Shown: one piece after another, positions 46,393-59,170 of the stretch
Layout of the letters: every line of letters begins with the position of its first letter
Numbering within the stretch: position 1 is the first letter of the stretch
NCBI GenBank assembly: GCA_028829895.1
Contig: CM054182.1
Location: 30,660,379-30,724,378 of the forward strand
DNA length: 64,000 nucleotides
Direction of reading: 5' to 3'
DNA from: Sinotaia quadrata
Lineage: Eukaryota; Mollusca; Gastropoda; Architaenioglossa; Viviparidae
Program-made: the position numbers and the translations under genes
Notes under the pieces: model-generated
The model's database searches: none
The model's input: the letters and a program-made list of their open reading frames with translations, nothing else
What the model was told of the DNA's origin: nothing

Positions 46393-47074
46393 TTTTCACG
46401 AAATATATGTACCATGTATCTTATAGTATTACCTGTACTAATAAATAAGTATACGTGAAATAAAAATAAGGGTTCCACACTTTAATATAAATCCTTACTT
46501 ATACCTTAACAATGTGTTGATCAACAAAACAATATACCCGTAAACATTATTTATTATTTCCTCTATAGTAATTACCTCAATTAAATTTATATGTACTATC
46601 TCTTCATATAGTATTCAGTCCAATATTTGTTGGGATTTTTTTTTAAACTTGGCGACTTACGCAAAACACGGCACCAAACATTGAGAGGTGACGTCATGTA
46701 CTTAACGTCAAATGGGAAGAAATTGAAAACGTTCATAGCCAACAGGACATGTTGGGGAAAACTTTGCTGCCCAATGTAACCCAATGTAACCAAATGCTTA
46801 GGCGAATTTGAGTCTAAATCCTGGTTTACTTGCAAAGAAATTCATCCACTCTTGACGTCGGTCGTAATTCCAATGTCCAATATAATTATTTTTAGTCCTA
46901 CTAAGAAAAATGGCTCTTACTTTTATCTATAAATCATTGTCGAGTTGTTGTATTCTGTAAAAATTATTAAATTACATAAATGCATGCACTCTAAATGTTT
47001 TCACATTTATTCCCATAACAAGAGCCTTCAAAAGTGGCTCAATGATTTTGAAATGATGACGTTTGATTTCAACA

Positions 47075-47255
47075 AGTGCTAAAATGAAGGGTATCGCTTT
47101 AAGCCAGTTATTTACCTACTGGCAAAAGGGGTCCATCAAGTGCTAAAATGAAGGGTGAGCCAGTTATTTACCTACTGGCAAAAGGGATCCATCAAGTGCT
47201 AAAATGAAGGGTAAGCCAGTTATTTACCTACTGGCAAAAGAGATCCACCAGTAGC
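47075..47255. repeat. About 56-bp tandem repeat, 3 copies
   Basis: Units TCAAGTGCTAAAATGAAGGG plus GCCAGTTATTTACCTACTGG; the first copy has a short insertion. Confidence 0.92.
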
Positions 47256-47695
47256 TACATTCGTATAGCAAACCAGATGGCATATTGTTAAGTAATTTTG
47301 AATAACTTTGCTTCACTTACAACTTTATTTACTATGCAGAGATCACATGGACCAGCACAAAAAAATAAATAAGTACTTATATAATCACATTGTTGCATTG
47401 AAACGGAGCGAATCACAAAGGAACTACGAAACTGAACACGTGACATGAGGAGCAGTGTATCCTATGGACAGATTTAATGATCGTTCAGTTTTCAAAAACA
47501 TCAAACTATAACCTGACCTTGAGATACATTTTCAGCAAACTAACTTTTGCTAAAACGAAAGAAAAATCATGGGAGTTAGAATGCTTCGGGGGTCGAACCC
47601 CAATAAATAAGAGAAAGTTATCTCAGACTTTGGATTATGAATTCTTTTGAGTTTTAAAATCCATACATGAATGAGTGCAGTGAAGAAAACAGCAT

Positions 47696-47696
<1 letters not shown>

Positions 47697-47732
<36 letters not shown>

Positions 47733-47753
47733 CACACACACCACACACACACA

Positions 47754-47812
<59 letters not shown>
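47697..47812. repeat. (CA)n microsatellite, about 115 bp
   Basis: CA run with rare interruptions; Cys/Val open frames on minus are artefacts. A separate (GA)n follows at 47902-47930. Confidence 0.97.
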
Positions 47813-47814
<2 letters not shown>

Positions 47815-47898
47815 CCTGGCATGCAGTGAAGTCATAATCAGTCTAGGTTCTGTAGATTTATATAGAATCCAGTTGGGAATTTATTTGTTTTCATATTT

Positions 47899-47933
<35 letters not shown>

Positions 47934-48039
47934 GGGGTGGGCTCCGTGCTTAAACTGTATATCATTTAATTTTGTTGTAAAATGCGAAACTTGAGGAATA
48001 TGTTCTATGATCTAGGCTACGTCATGTAACTCACAGACC

Positions 48040-48290
48040 AGTGTTCCTAGATCCTGGTGACCTGCGCTAAGCGGTCACGTAGACTACAAACCGATTTCCT
48101 AGTCCCTGATGACCTAAGCTACGTCACGTAGACTACAAGCCGATTTCCTAGTCCCTGATGACCTAAGCTACGTCACGTAGACTACAAGCCGATTTCCTAG
48201 TCCCTGTGACCTAGGTTACGTCACGTAGACCACAAGCCGATTTCCTAGTCCCCGTGACCTAGGTTACGTCACGTAAACCACACGCCGAAT
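48040..48290. repeat. About 48-bp minisatellite with TACGTCACGTA
   Basis: Five to six units of GATGACCTAAGCTACGTCAC plus GTAGACTACAAGCCGATTTCC. Each good unit carries the near-palindrome CTACGTCACGTAG. Confidence 0.93.
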
Positions 48291-48375
48291 AGTCCATACT
48301 GACTTAATTCGATGACCTAAGTGAGGACTGTATCATTCTTATCACATTTGCACTGCCAGCCAGGCAAACAAAGAG

Positions 48376-48377
<2 letters not shown>

Positions 48378-48464
<87 letters not shown>
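48378..48464. repeat. (GA)n microsatellite, about 87 bp
   Basis: Uninterrupted GA run. Confidence 0.97.
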
Positions 48465-48466
<2 letters not shown>

Positions 48467-48810
48467 GTACGTTGTCTCTTGCCATAATATCTCCACTGAC
48501 GCACTACTGACCTTGGGACGGCGAGCCTGACTTTATGTAGGACACGAAGTCTTGTTCAGTGTTCCCCACAAGGACTTGGTCTTTAAAAACTGAAGACCCA
48601 CAGAAGGGGCCTGCTTGCCTGTGACCCACTCACGTAGGCCCGATACCATGACAGTGTTGTGCTGGATTTTGACTAAGTGTCATCTCCTTTTCCTGGAGCA
48701 AGTTCAAGAACCACTAGTTTCGAAATTGAAAAACAAAGTCAAATCGAATAATGATAATATAATTACTGAATGCAAGGGGAAAAATTTTCTTCCGTTGCAG
48801 TTTATTTTCT

Positions 48811-48876
48811 TGTGTGTGTGCGTGTGCGTGCGTGTGTGTGTGTGTGTGTGTGTATGTGTGTGTGTGTGTGTGTGTT
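48811..48876. repeat. (GT)n microsatellite with GC interruptions
   Basis: TGTGTGCGTGTGCGTGCG then pure GT. Confidence 0.95.
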
Positions 48877-48879
48877 AGC

Positions 48880-50150
48880 CTACTTCAGTTAACTTATGCT
48901 ATATAGAAAAAAAATCAAAGTAGAGCATTTAACTATCTTATCCGTAAGTGCAATGACGTCATACAGCTAAAGTGCAATGCACCTCGCGGACTGAAATGTG
49001 AATACCCAATTTAATAGTATGATACAGTAAGCAGACTGCAAGCCCATGCGTATTTATAACTCTATTTTAGAACTAGAGTAATGACCTCTGGATTCGAGCT
49101 TTGCTTGCTTTTCAGAGTGAAGAAAAAAAGAAATAATAATAAAATAGACTGCTTAACATTTACTGTCGAACACTGCAAACGGAACGCTGGGTTGTATGAC
49201 AAACATACATCCAAATATTTTTTCATTAATTTTTTTTTTTTGTCGTGTAAACATACAACTTTTACCGTGCCTATTTTAAAAATATGGATATGGTTACTGT
49301 TAAATTGCCGCTGATATTATGCAATTACAGGATAGTCTTCAGAGTGAGAATGACGAAAATGTCAGGAATTTCAATGTGATCTTCGATATGGATTATTTGT
49401 CTCCACTTATTATCAGACGCGCTTTCTTACACCTTCTGACGTAATGCTCATTTGCGTACCTACTAACACCATCAAATACGCAATGAAACAAGAAACATAC
49501 GCGCGTGCAAAATCGTCTATAAAATAATTAATTCGGGTTCCAATGCAAAATCCTGAGTCCGCTTAAATCCTAGTTGCAATTTTTATACGACATTTCCAAA
49601 AAGCCGACCATCGATGATTGTTACTTGTTCCTAAACTGCTGGGTATAATTCTCTAGGGATGACTTAATTATCTTATTCACTCAATTCAGTTAAGGATAGA
49701 CAGTATACATTTTATTACTGATTAAGCATAACAGCAGACCATCGCTCTGTCTGTCTATTATCGACAAGCTGCTAGCCGCCATTGCGAGTCCGGGCTTTAA
49801 CTGTAACCTTGCCAATATCAATAAACATCAGAGTGACAAAATCTCCAGGTCGGAACACGTCACTTGCTTAAAACGTGTTTTGTTGGTAAACAGGCATGCT
49901 CTCATTAGTCATGCAGTTTACACCCGTCCTACTCACGGCCATTACAAACATTCATATGAGAAGAGGAAAACTGTAATTAAAATGAAAAACATGTGATCAA
50001 ATATCACCAATATTTAGAAGAGAAAAACAGATTTGACTCTCGCAGATTAAACAAATATCACGCATAATAAATATTCCGAGGGGTAAAAATGTATTCCTCT
50101 ATCACGATATGGACAGTGTACTGAACAAACACGTGATATGAAGACAGACA
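48880..50150. other. Unique AT-rich intergenic stretch
   Basis: No tandem arrays or genes recognised. Contains one CRE palindrome (48954-48961). Confidence 0.6.
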
Positions 50151-50151
50151 G

Positions 50152-50350
50152 TGTGGCAGAATAAATTTGCCTATCCCTATTTCTAGACTTAATTGTTATA
50201 TAAATTGTTAAATTGTCAAAGTGACCCGACTTTGGGCACTCCTTATGATGGTACTTTGGAAAGTGTCAGAGTTGGAGTAAACAACTCGAGTTGAGAATAT
50301 GTTAGAAATTACTGATGCAATCCAAACCAGTTCTAACTGGATGAGTAGTT
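50152..50350. repeat. Dispersed repeat family R1, copy 1 (starts TGTGGCAG)
   Basis: Strongly similar to 63802-64000, both beginning TGTGGCAGA and continuing with GTTAAATTGTC, AAGTGTCAGAGTTGGA and GAGAATATG in order. A TG start is compatible with an LTR. AATAAATACTGTTGCATG-AAACTCTT downstream (about 50742-50765) looks like a polyadenylation/R region. Confidence 0.75.
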
Positions 50351-50944
50351 TTTATTCTCCAATGGTTAAGATTTACAAGAACGAGACCAGCCAGTGGGCT
50401 GAGATCAAAATTTTACAAGCTGTAGATAATTCTGTTGTTTAATCACTTGAATTTGGAGAGGCAAAAAGTCTGGTCTTGAAAGGTGGCAGTTAGATTAATA
50501 GTGAGTTAAATGACTGACGGAGAGAGAATGGACTAGGAAATATTCCATGCATTTTGCTATTGATATGTTGTACTTTTGTTAAATGTAACGATGTATTATG
50601 TGAGTAGACTATTAATTCTACAATTTTTTTTTAACTAAGAAGTTCGTATATAGTATGCTTAACATATAACGTTGTTTCTAGTGAGTGCACTCATAAAATT
50701 GATATGGTTTATTTATTATGCTGTGTGCATGTATCAGTCTAATAAATACTGTTGCATGAAACTCTTATTTGAGACTTGATTGTAAGAGAGAATGGAGTTA
50801 AAGATGAATAAACTGGAAACTTAGCATTTGTTCCCTGATTATATTTATTTTACAAGGAATAAGTGGCCTTTTCTTGTTTTACATGAATCTCTAGGTTTAC
50901 TGATTACAAACTGCTATGACCATGGTAGACACAAGAACTGTCTA

Positions 50945-51735
50945 CCGCAGTGTATAAGTGTAAGGAATCACTACATTCCTTTGATGTGTGGTGGCAAAGT
51001 ATGCTGACGATATAATGGAATTTCCGGTACAAGGAAGTTACATGAAATTGATACAATTGTTGTTCTGTTTGAGGGAGCTAATACGGCAAAGGAGTGCCCA
51101 CGTTAGCCTTGAGAAAATCGCAGTGAATCAGTGTTCTACAGTGAGAGAGGAAAACGTAATAACGTGAACAGTAAACTTGTGACTTTGTTACTAAAACGTA
51201 ATAACGTGAACAATAAACTTGTGACTTTGTTACTAAAACGTAATAACGTGAACAATAAACTTGTAACTTTGTTACTAAAACGTAATAATGTGAACAATAA
51301 CTTGTGACTTTGTTACTAAAACGTAATAATGTGAACAATAACTTGTGACTTTGTTACAAAAATGTAATAACGTGAACAATAAACTTGTGACTTTGTTACA
51401 AAAAGCATGCAATGAAACTATTGCGGCTTCACCTATACAAGGTTATGTAAAACTATTATCACCTATCTCTAATAACTTCATTTCTGTTCTCTGATAAGAA
51501 CTATCCTGTGAGTTGTATTGACACTAATCTATTCAAATGTGTATTACGATATAAGAATGTACAGATATTAAAATTATTTGAACATGGCTTTGTGGAAATA
51601 TTAATGTCAAGTAATTGTTTTTATGGTATTTGTTATATATATTTGATTGTTGATTTAATAAATTTATTGTTATATTTCTTGACCTCCTTACTCATATTGA
51701 TAACCTTATGTTGGAGAAGAAGGTGGGTAGATGAT
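50945..51735. repeat. Dispersed repeat family R2, copy B, with internal ~42-bp array
   Basis: Second copy of the 34885-35460 element. It has expanded an internal unit (AACGTGAACAATAAACTTGT plus GACTTTGTTAC) into about six tandem copies (51150-51400), where copy A has one. It may form one element with R1 just upstream. Confidence 0.85.
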
Positions 51736-51790
51736 CCATATTTTATAACTTCTTTCCATCCATACTTTTGGTCACCCGTACATTAATGAA

Positions 51791-51910
51791 TGATTATGAC
51801 ACCACAACAATGATTATGACACCACAACAATGATTATGACACCACAACAATGATTATGACACCACAACAATGATTATGACACCACAACAATGATTATGAC
51901 ACCACAACAA
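51791..51910. repeat. 20-bp perfect tandem repeat, 6 copies
   Basis: Six exact copies of TGATTATGACACCACAACAA. A short (ACC/CTACCA)n run follows at about 51946-51982. Confidence 0.97.
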
Positions 51911-52426
51911 TTGGGGTCAACATTCCTGGTAGCTCGAACAATGCATTACCACCGCTACCACCACTACCACCACTACCACCACCCCGCCTTCACGCATGTC
52001 CCTTTTAAAGGATGTCTCGTCAGAACTCCAAGAAGAACTTTCGCTGTATGCAGTGTCCACCGTGGGCAAGTGCGAAAAGACATATAAATAATTTTTTAAA
52101 TGTTCTCATGAAAAAATGTCCATGGATACATTTATACAACAATTTTGTGGTTGTCATGGTGATTCAATCACCATTCCCTTCCTAGCAGCCTAGGACGTAT
52201 TTCTATAAATATGATTGAACTCTCTTAAACGTTCATTGGGTGATTGTGTTTTGTTCTATATTTAGTCAGTGTCCCTTGTCCATTGTCGGAAATGGGATAT
52301 TGGGGTCCGACATCCAGATTTTATGTTATTAGATTCTAAGGAACACGTGACTAGAATTTGAATGTGTGGTGAGAGGTGAGGACTATGTGTGTCCGGATAG
52401 TTAGTTATATTTTTCTGAAAGACATT

Positions 52427-52955
52427 CCTGTTCTATTGCTATGTAATGACATTACTGTTCCATTGCTATGTATTGACAATCGTGTTCCAGTACTATGTAA
52501 TGACATTCATGTTCCATTGCTATGTATTGACAATCGTGTTCCAGTACTATGTATGACATTCTTATTCAATTGCTATGTAATGACATTCATGTTCAATTGC
52601 TATGTAATGACATTCATGTTCTATTGCTATGTAATGACATTACTGTTCCATTGCTATGTAATGACATTCATGTTCAATTGCTGTGTAATGACGTTCTTGT
52701 TCAATTGCTGTGTAATGATATTCTTGTTCAATTGCTGTGTAATGACAATCATGTTCAATTGCTGTATAATGATATTCTTATTCAATTGCTGTGTAATGAC
52801 ATTCATGTTCAATTGCTGTGTAATGACGTTCTTGTTCAATTGCTGGTTAATGACATTCGTGGAACATTGCTATGCAATGCTGTTCGTTTGCAAATTGGTA
52901 ATTAATGACCTTATTAAATTGTTATGTAATGACATTCGTGTTCCATTGCTATGTA
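52427..52955. repeat. 27-bp minisatellite, about 19 copies
   Basis: Units TTCAATTGCTATGTAATGAC plus ATTCATG with many point variants. The length is divisible by 3, which keeps frames open on both strands (up to 195 codons). Not a gene. Confidence 0.95.
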
Positions 52956-52959
52956 CAAA

Positions 52960-55130
52960 ATAGATTTATATATCATACACTTTATTTTTTAAGTACACAA
53001 CCCATAATGTCACAATTTCAAAATACCCTTCCTCTCTATTGATACAATGTCATTCTTCTCAACCTTCTCACTGCCATTTTGCATGATATACCTTATTATA
53101 AATATATTTTAAAAAATAAATGTGTATATTTTCAAAATGCGACATGTCGTTTCATTCAGTAGTAACATGTCGAAACATTTTAAAGATGAGTAGAGGCGAG
53201 GTTTCGAGTGGTGGTGGTGGTGACGATGTGGTTGGGCTGGATTGAAATGTGTACTATATCTGCAGACAACAAAACAGCTCTGACGTCAGAAGGTCGAGCA
53301 ATAATAAATCGGTTTTTCAAGAACACTAACGACACCCTCATCTCTCTCCATTCCGTCACATGACGACAGATATGACAAAACTAAAATGCTCATCACCCCC
53401 CACCCCGCTTACCTCTCCCCCCACTTTGCACCCCATACCCCCAATTATTTACCGATTGAGACTGCTCCAGTGCATAAAGGTTAATATGACGCTATTACTT
53501 CATGCTCGTGCAAAAATAAAATTTAAAAAGAAGACAACAGAAAAACAAGACATAAAAAACCACCCACACTTGTCTAGGTGCAACAAAATGTCATGACGTC
53601 AAGCAACATAAAAGTCATGTCTGCAAATTTTGACGGTATCGGAACACAACGCCCTTGTCCGTCATAATTTCTCGTGACATTTTACCACAAGTCATTTCTC
53701 TTCCATCCCTCCCAATCTGCAAGTCTGAACTTTAAAAACTCGTCTCTGTGGATTTCTCTCTCCAACACGGAAATCGAAGCACACTCAACTTCACTCTGTA
53801 CTTTGTTAACTTATGAAAGCAAACTCGACCCCGGCCCCATTTCCTTCTGCCGTGCTGGCATTACGTCATCACTGTACATGAATAAAAGTGAGCTAGCAAA
53901 AAATGCCAGGAATTATTTTGTTTTAGTTAATGTCATTCGAGTTACAATTATGATGCTGACTCAGGAGTAATGTCTTTAATATTCACATTTTTATTTCCTT
54001 GAAAACCTTCTGACAGTTTGTATTTTGTTATGATTATTGCAATCTACACACTTACTGTTATGAACACTGATATCATTATTAGTATGTAGATTTGTAATCC
54101 GGACGAACCATCTATGTAGAGTTGGAGACAAAACAAACTGCCTTACTTTCACTGTTGGAAAATAAAGTTTATTCGTTCATACATTCATTTGTTCGCCCCC
54201 CACCCTCCTCCTCCATTTTCTGTTTTTGCCGCAATAATTCCACTGACCTAATTACAAGCTTTCAATGACGTCTACATAGCAGCAAAATGTGCACTAAAAT
54301 GTACTGAATTACCTTACGTCACCAGGTTGTGAGTGGTTATACGTGAAGAAATCATAATATCAGGAGAAACAACCATCTAACGCCAGCACGACGGCCAGAT
54401 AATAAAGAGAGCCGTTTCTTTGAATTTTGTTTAAATTAATTATTTGTTTCAAAGTAAATGCTGCAATTGTTTTTGTGAGCATGTAGTTTGATCGCCAGAA
54501 TATCAATAAGAAGAAAATTAAACTAAAAAAAAAAAATCAATAAATGCAACAAAAATAACAGTATGCATAAGAAACCTCCAAAACATTTCATCAACAAATA
54601 ATTTATGAGCCGCGCATTCGCCATTATGTCGCTTAGTTACTTCAAGTCGTTCAATATCAACATCACCAGTAAAGAGACTTGGGGGGGGGGGGATGTGAAC
54701 ATCCCGGGCGCACGTACACACTAGGTACAGACTTGGTGTGCGTTGGGGTCTGTAAGACACCCCTTCCCACTTCAACACCGAGAACGACAGCAACAACATA
54801 CACCACAACTTTAGCCAGCGGAATACCGGGCTAAAGCTTGCTTATGCGGGCCAGACATGTTTGCAAAGGAAATTAGTCCACCCTTCATCACCACTTTCCT
54901 TTCTACTACCTTCCACCCTGTTGTTGTTTTATTTTATCATATTCAAGTCTACCTACAAAGGCACAGCTCGTACCAGGGGACGAAATCGGTGAAAACCGGA
55001 AAGCCCCTATCACCCAAACATCGATCGATTTGTCGCCTTTTAATATTTATTAAATACGCCAACAAGAATCGAACTTTATTTCACATCTGTGTGACGCTTT
55101 GGAGGACTGCTTAATTAAAATGTTTGTTAT
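52960..55130. other. Unique intergenic stretch with CRE palindromes
   Basis: No gene supported. CRE palindromes at 53281-53288 and 53594-53601; poly-G run near 54682-54692. Confidence 0.55.
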
Positions 55131-55136
55131 CACTCA

Positions 55137-55138
<2 letters not shown>

Positions 55139-55188
<50 letters not shown>
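55139..55188. repeat. (CT)n microsatellite
   Basis: About 50 bases of CT, ending in TTCTTTATAG, which resembles a splice acceptor (see findings). Confidence 0.97.
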
Positions 55189-55192
<4 letters not shown>

Positions 55193-56034
55193 TTATAGAG
55201 ACTTTCAGAGATATCTTAGGAATTAATCATGTGTGGGAAATGGACAAGGAGCGAGTTATACAGCACGACCAAGCACCAGCGATTTACAGGAGTGGATTAT
55301 CAATAAAGTATGTCCTTTCTCCATATTCTCCAAGACTGCAACCACAGTCTTTTACAGTTCCAAGTCAGGAAGGAAAAGCACATAGTATACGGTAATCAAT
55401 GAATCAGTCAACAGCGAATTTTCACGTGACGTCAACCGACAGCACGGCAGCCATATTGGAGATATAAACCAGCATGTTAATGTCAGTCTTAATGCTGCGT
55501 GATGTGTTTTTCTTGTGTTTCTTTCCAATCTTCTAACCTTAACAAAATTCTTACAAATTATTCTCAAGTTATTGATTGTAACATATCTACAATTTTGATA
55601 ACTCGCTAAATGCAGTTACTCGCAAAGAGGAGGAATGGAAGGGATGAGAGAACTGGGTGCGACGCGAATATGATGTTGGGTAACTGACATACGGGGCTGT
55701 CAAATATATTATGACTTTTATGATTTGATCTGTCGACACTAAAATTTGAATTTAGAATTCACCAATGAAATACAGACGACATATATAAAGACTGTTTTAT
55801 AAAATTAAATAACTCCAGCCTAACGATAATAAAGACGTGATGTAGATATTTATATTAACTCACTGGTGTTGTAAATATATTAAATATTGAAGACTGCTCT
55901 TTTTAAAATATGAATTTAACTTATTTCCTCAGTGTGCTTTCTAGATTAACTTCAATTGAAACCGATATGGTTGCTCAGAAGAACGTTTACATTTCGATAT
56001 CTCTAGTACGGCTGCTCACCCGGGTTTTAAACGA

Positions 56035-56598
56035 ATTAATGGCTTGTGTTAGAACACTCTAAAGTATAGAATTAATGGCTTGTGTGAGAGCACTCTAAAG
56101 TAACGAATTAATGGCTTGTGTGAGAGCACTCTACTTTAAACGAATTAATGGCTTGTGTGAGAACACTCTAAAGTATAGAAGTAATGGCTTGTGTGAGAAC
56201 ACTCTAAAGTATAAAATTAATGGCTTGTGTGAGAGCACTCTAAAGTATAAAATTAATGGCTTGTGTGAGAGCACTCTAAAGTAACGAATTAATGGCTTGT
56301 GTTAGAACACTCTAAAGTATAGAATTAATGGCTTGTGTGAGAACACTCTAAAGTATAGAATTAATGGCTTGTGTGAGAACACTCTAAAGTATAGAATTAA
56401 TGGCTTGTGTGAGAACACTCTAAAGTATAGAATTAATGGCTTGTGTGAGAACACTCTAAAGTATAGAAGTAATGGCTTGTATGAGAACACTCTAAAGTAT
56501 AGAAGTAATGGCTTGTATGAGAACACTCTAAAGTATAGAAGTAATGGCTTGTATGAGAACACTCTAAAGTATAGAAGTAATGGCTTGTGTGAGAACAC
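56035..56598. repeat. 36-bp minisatellite, about 16 copies
   Basis: Units AATTAATGGCTTGTGTGAGA plus ACACTCTAAAGTATAG. The length is divisible by 3, so long 12-residue-repeat frames on both strands are artefacts. The last copies share GCTTGTATGAG, showing local homogenisation. Confidence 0.96.
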
Positions 56599-57605
56599 AA
56601 GTCCTGGTCAGCAGAATGTTATAGCGCAGGTTTTGGGTTTTGCGTCAATAGTGGGATTCAGTCGACCGTGGCCAGTCTGAAGATCGAACAAAAGGTACAA
56701 AGAAATGGCAAGTACTTGGCATGCCAATAGAGTGCCGATTCTAAAACACAGAGCACTCATCTCTTAAATTTCTAGTAGACACTAAAATGATAATTAACAA
56801 CCCCCAGATGCACGTCATTAATATATAGAAAATAGGAGGAGGTATTTGATAGATGAGTTAAAAGGAAATAAAAAAAAAGAATGATTAAAATAAAAAACAT
56901 ATACATAAATACACATACATAAATGCATGTAAAGCATAATCATACTATTGTACACGGTTATATAGTAAGTTCAACCTGTCTTTCCCAGCAAAAATCTTTT
57001 TAACCAGTGGAGTTCTGGGAGAGATTTTCTGAGCAATGTTGCTCTGACAAACGGCAGGATTGAGATCTTTTGGGACCAATTATGGCGTGCACAAAGACAG
57101 ATACCAGGCTGGTCACGTGGTCAGTCGGGATAAATATCTGGCGAATTATTACATCTTGACTTACTAGGTCGGTCAAGATTGTATAATATCGCCTGCGATT
57201 GCTAGGACTTCTGTGCAAGAGATGAACTAACAGCTAGATGCGAAATGCAAAGATCTAAAGTCGGGCCCACTCTGACGAGTAGAACAGTGTTTTGGGGCCC
57301 TGAAAATCTAAATACGAAGGAAATGTTAGAAGGGTCACCCCTCGTACCGTCACATAGAGTACAGTCATTTCATATTTCAGAACCTTGTTAATCTCATGTT
57401 ACGGGCAAGCACTGAGTCAAACTGCAGGATGGCATTCAGAAAATTTGATAACGACGTGGGCAGGGCAAGAGGTGAGCAAGGATATTTGAGGGGTAGAAGG
57501 TTCAGCAAAGGATTCTTTCCCACTCCACCCTTCCTCATCTGCTGCCAGTATGATCACTCTCTCAACACTGGCTTTGAAAGAGAGGACGCACACAACCACA
57601 CATAC

Positions 57606-57608
<3 letters not shown>

Positions 57609-57650
<42 letters not shown>
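57609..57650. repeat. (CA)n microsatellite
   Basis: Pure CA run. Confidence 0.97.
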
Positions 57651-57659
57651 CTTTTGCAG

Positions 57660-58900
57660 TCAGGTATGACTGCATGTTAAAATAGCCTGGAAGATGAAAG
57701 TTATAAACAAAGTGGCAGCGTTAGGCAGTGTGTGTTGAGGGAGTGGTTCCAGTGCCTGGGAACGCCTCTTAAACAGGTTTATGCTGACAGACTACCACTA
57801 GACCGTGACAAATAGCACCAAACTGGGATAAAAATCCACACAATAGTACTTAATGACAACCATATGCAGAAAAGAATAAATAGATATCAACAACTTAAAA
57901 TCTCCACCCATCCAAGTCCTAACCGGCAGATCTTGCTTAACTTCGTGGATCGGACGAGAACCAGTGTATTCAACGTGGTATGGCCATAAACTAACACACT
58001 CCAGCACACCACACACACTTCACTCCACACCAGACACTCACAAGACAACTCGCACCGACACACAACCACCCACCCTCTCCAGAAACAAGTGAGGAGAGGA
58101 ATTTTTCTCCAGAGGACCTCCAAAGCTGAGAATATCTCTGATAAAAGACTTACTGCATCCTCTGGAGAAAAAACGCAAAAGCGGCGGAAGCCGAAAACGC
58201 CCCCCTATATTAGCAAGTAGCTGGAGAAAAGTCAGCGGAAAAAAAAAATTAAAATCTCCACTCAGTCCAGCTATTTCCATGAGCAGGTGATGTCCGGTAA
58301 CTCGGCAACAGTTAAAATAAATAGATGGTCAACTCAGAAAAGAGTAAGTGAAACAATTTGATTTCTTCGCAGTGTGTAGAGAACCACCCTTTTAAGAAAA
58401 GGTCTGTCACTGAATTATCATTTTTTGAGAGAGTTTTAATTTTGCACTAATGAATAACTTTTACAGAAGTTAGCTGAAAATTTTGAACATGGGAATAGCC
58501 CACTTCACAATTTAATTATTATGTATGAGATAAATTATTTAAAGCTGCGTACAAATTATTGGTTTTACATTTCTGGTTTAAATTCCTGGTTCAAATTCCG
58601 GACTGAGCGAGGGCTCATTAAACAAAGAGGCGAAAGGGAGACCACTCGAAAAGTGAAGAGGCTTTGACTGGACAAAGGTTAAGCCCCTTGGGTCAAAGAC
58701 CGTACTGAGAGAAGCAATAGCTTATAGAAAGAAATTATCTGAGACTGTTACATGGGGAAAGGACTTCCGTTTAGAGGAATTTTCTTAGGAGAAATGACTG
58801 GTAAAATTAGCAGTATATCAAGTGGAATCCTGACATATTGACTCATGTGTGGTGAACTGAAATCCAATTAGGACTCATATCCTGGAAGTCCATTCATAAA
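57660..58900. other. Unique intergenic stretch
   Basis: Mixed composition with a GC-richer block at 58040-58220. No gene, transposon or array recognised. Confidence 0.5.
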
Positions 58901-58919
58901 AGAACAGGACCACATAGAG

Positions 58920-59170
58920 CAGGGGTCGGGAACCTATGGCTCGCGAGCCAGATGTGGCTCTATTGATGGCAGTGAACAGTTGAATGTCCTCCACCTTTGG
59001 CTCACTGAACCTGTAAAAATTGGTTCTAATCACGCTTGGCTCATTGAAATTGTAGAAAATGATTCTATCCATCATTGGCTCACTGAATCTGTAGAAACTG
59101 ATTATTTCTACCCTTAGCTCATTGAAACTGACTCTCTACATCCCTGGTGCAGTGAACCTAAATCTATCTA
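58920..59170. mobile_element. One end of a hAT-type element followed by ~50-bp degenerate repeats
   Basis: CAGGGGTCGGGAACCTATGG followed by CTCGCGAG is a classic hAT/MITE terminus. After it come about four diverged copies of TTGGCTCACTGAACCTGTA-type sequence. I cannot find the matching right terminus or a repeat of ACATAGAG, so the element is truncated or its end has decayed. Confidence 0.6.

Noticed and set aside
47580..47605. tRNA T-arm-like GGGGTTCGACCCC on the minus strand
   Set aside because: No A box, anticodon arm or acceptor stem at the required distances; probably chance or a SINE scrap.
52376..52963. 195-codon + strand frame of repeated Leu/Cys/Asn-Asp-Ile
   Set aside because: 27-bp minisatellite artefact; mirror frames on the other strand are equally open.
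56302..56680. Repeat-protein-like frames on both strands
   Set aside because: 36-bp minisatellite artefact.
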